Shown here one piece after another: positions 63,878 to 64,000 of a stretch of 64,000 nt of DNA. The stretch is from a candidate division KSB1 bacterium. Its GTDB lineage: Bacteria > Electryoneota > RPQS01. The position numbers were made by a program, and so were the translations under genes. Position 1 is the first letter of the stretch; each line of letters opens with the position of its first letter. Under the pieces are notes generated by a model that was not told the origin of the DNA, searched no databases, and saw nothing but the letters and a program-made list of their open reading frames with translations. Location of the stretch: contig JACRMR010000008.1 of NCBI GenBank assembly GCA_016214895.1, positions 264,081-328,080 of the forward strand, written 5' to 3'.

Positions 63878-64000
63878 GAGGGGCTTTTTTCCACGCGGCG
63901 TTATGTGTCGGCATGTGCCCCGCTCGGGAGGACTTGCTGACGGCTCGCTTCCCGACATGCGGTGCGGTTCAGAGGTCGGGTCGTGGACCCGCCCCTACGG
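63878..64000. other. Downstream of the SBBP gene, no gene seen
   Basis: A T run (63887-63892) follows a G-rich stretch just after the stop and may end transcription, though no good stem is visible. A small hairpin-like repeat (CGGGTCGTGGACCCG) reaches the window edge. Confidence 0.4.

Overview
This window (about 60% GC) appears to be chromosomal DNA from a Gram-negative bacterium of the FCB superphylum, probably an uncultured or candidate lineage rather than a classical Bacteroidete. The evidence is a type IX secretion (T9SS) style C-terminal sorting domain with a YPNPFN motif on a secreted beta-propeller protein, a PorD/DUF4835-like protein, several outer-membrane beta-barrel candidates, a complete Bat operon and a DUF2723 membrane glycosyltransferase. 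I saw no phage, insertion sequence, CRISPR array or plasmid functions. The phylum call is inference. Housekeeping-type promoters are easy to read: nine TTGnnn boxes each sit exactly 17 bp from a TATATT-like -10 box.

Layout. 1-1226 (+): two membrane proteins of unknown function, the first cut by the window edge. 1324-19811 (-): a long run holding lepB, lepA, a double-PspC protein, greA, an N-acetylmuramoyl-L-alanine amidase, coaX, birA, methylmalonyl-CoA mutase large subunit, biotin carrier and biotin carboxylase subunits, a helicase fused to a DEDD exonuclease (MrfA+MrfB-like), an SDR epimerase, a thioesterase, accA, a GT2 glycosyltransferase, a polyprenyl-phosphate-mannose-type synthase and an outer-membrane protein. 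19856-23820 (-): DUF2723 GT-C protein and another GT2, with their own promoter and apparently a CTG start. 23935-32799 (-): moxR, a CPBP protease, DUF58, a BatA-associated membrane protein and batA-batB-batC-batD-batE; from DUF58 to batE the genes are linked by ATGA stop/start overlaps. 32952-36869 (-): a TPR lipoprotein, a large soluble sensor kinase and a HIT protein. 37237-41097 (+): tRNA-Asn, SIMPL protein, POT transporter, class I aminotransferase. 41534-47218 (-): nuoJKLMN, the membrane arm of complex I, behind a consensus promoter. 47300-59130 (-): nrdR, glyA, an outer-membrane protein, a lipoprotein, rho, murI, a second amidase, a GT2, a helix-hairpin-helix plus putative barrel protein and a small barrel protein. 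59183-60040 (+): PorD-like protein. 60212-60841 (-): lexA with a readable SOS box. 61442-63877 (+): the T9SS-sorted SBBP propeller protein behind a long structured leader.

How the genes fit together. Biotin carboxylase, biotin carrier, BirA and methylmalonyl-CoA mutase outline a propionyl-CoA to succinyl-CoA (or reverse) route; accA adds fatty acid synthesis. The lipid-linked mannose synthase, the DUF2723 GT-C protein and three GT2 enzymes suggest envelope or protein glycosylation. MoxR, DUF58 and Bat proteins form an envelope-associated VWA/AAA+ system. PorD-like, barrel and sorting-domain proteins indicate T9SS export.

The most unusual signal is a dispersed C/G-rich palindromic element of about 34 bp (four clear copies). 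Two copies lie in frame inside the SBBP gene, one lies in frame in the N-terminus of an outer-membrane protein, and one supplies the probable ribosome binding site of nrdR. A second hairpin family ending in CCGGAATC accompanies it. Other notable points are the MrfA-MrfB fusion, stem-loops placed at predicted transcription starts, and two probable CTG start codons.
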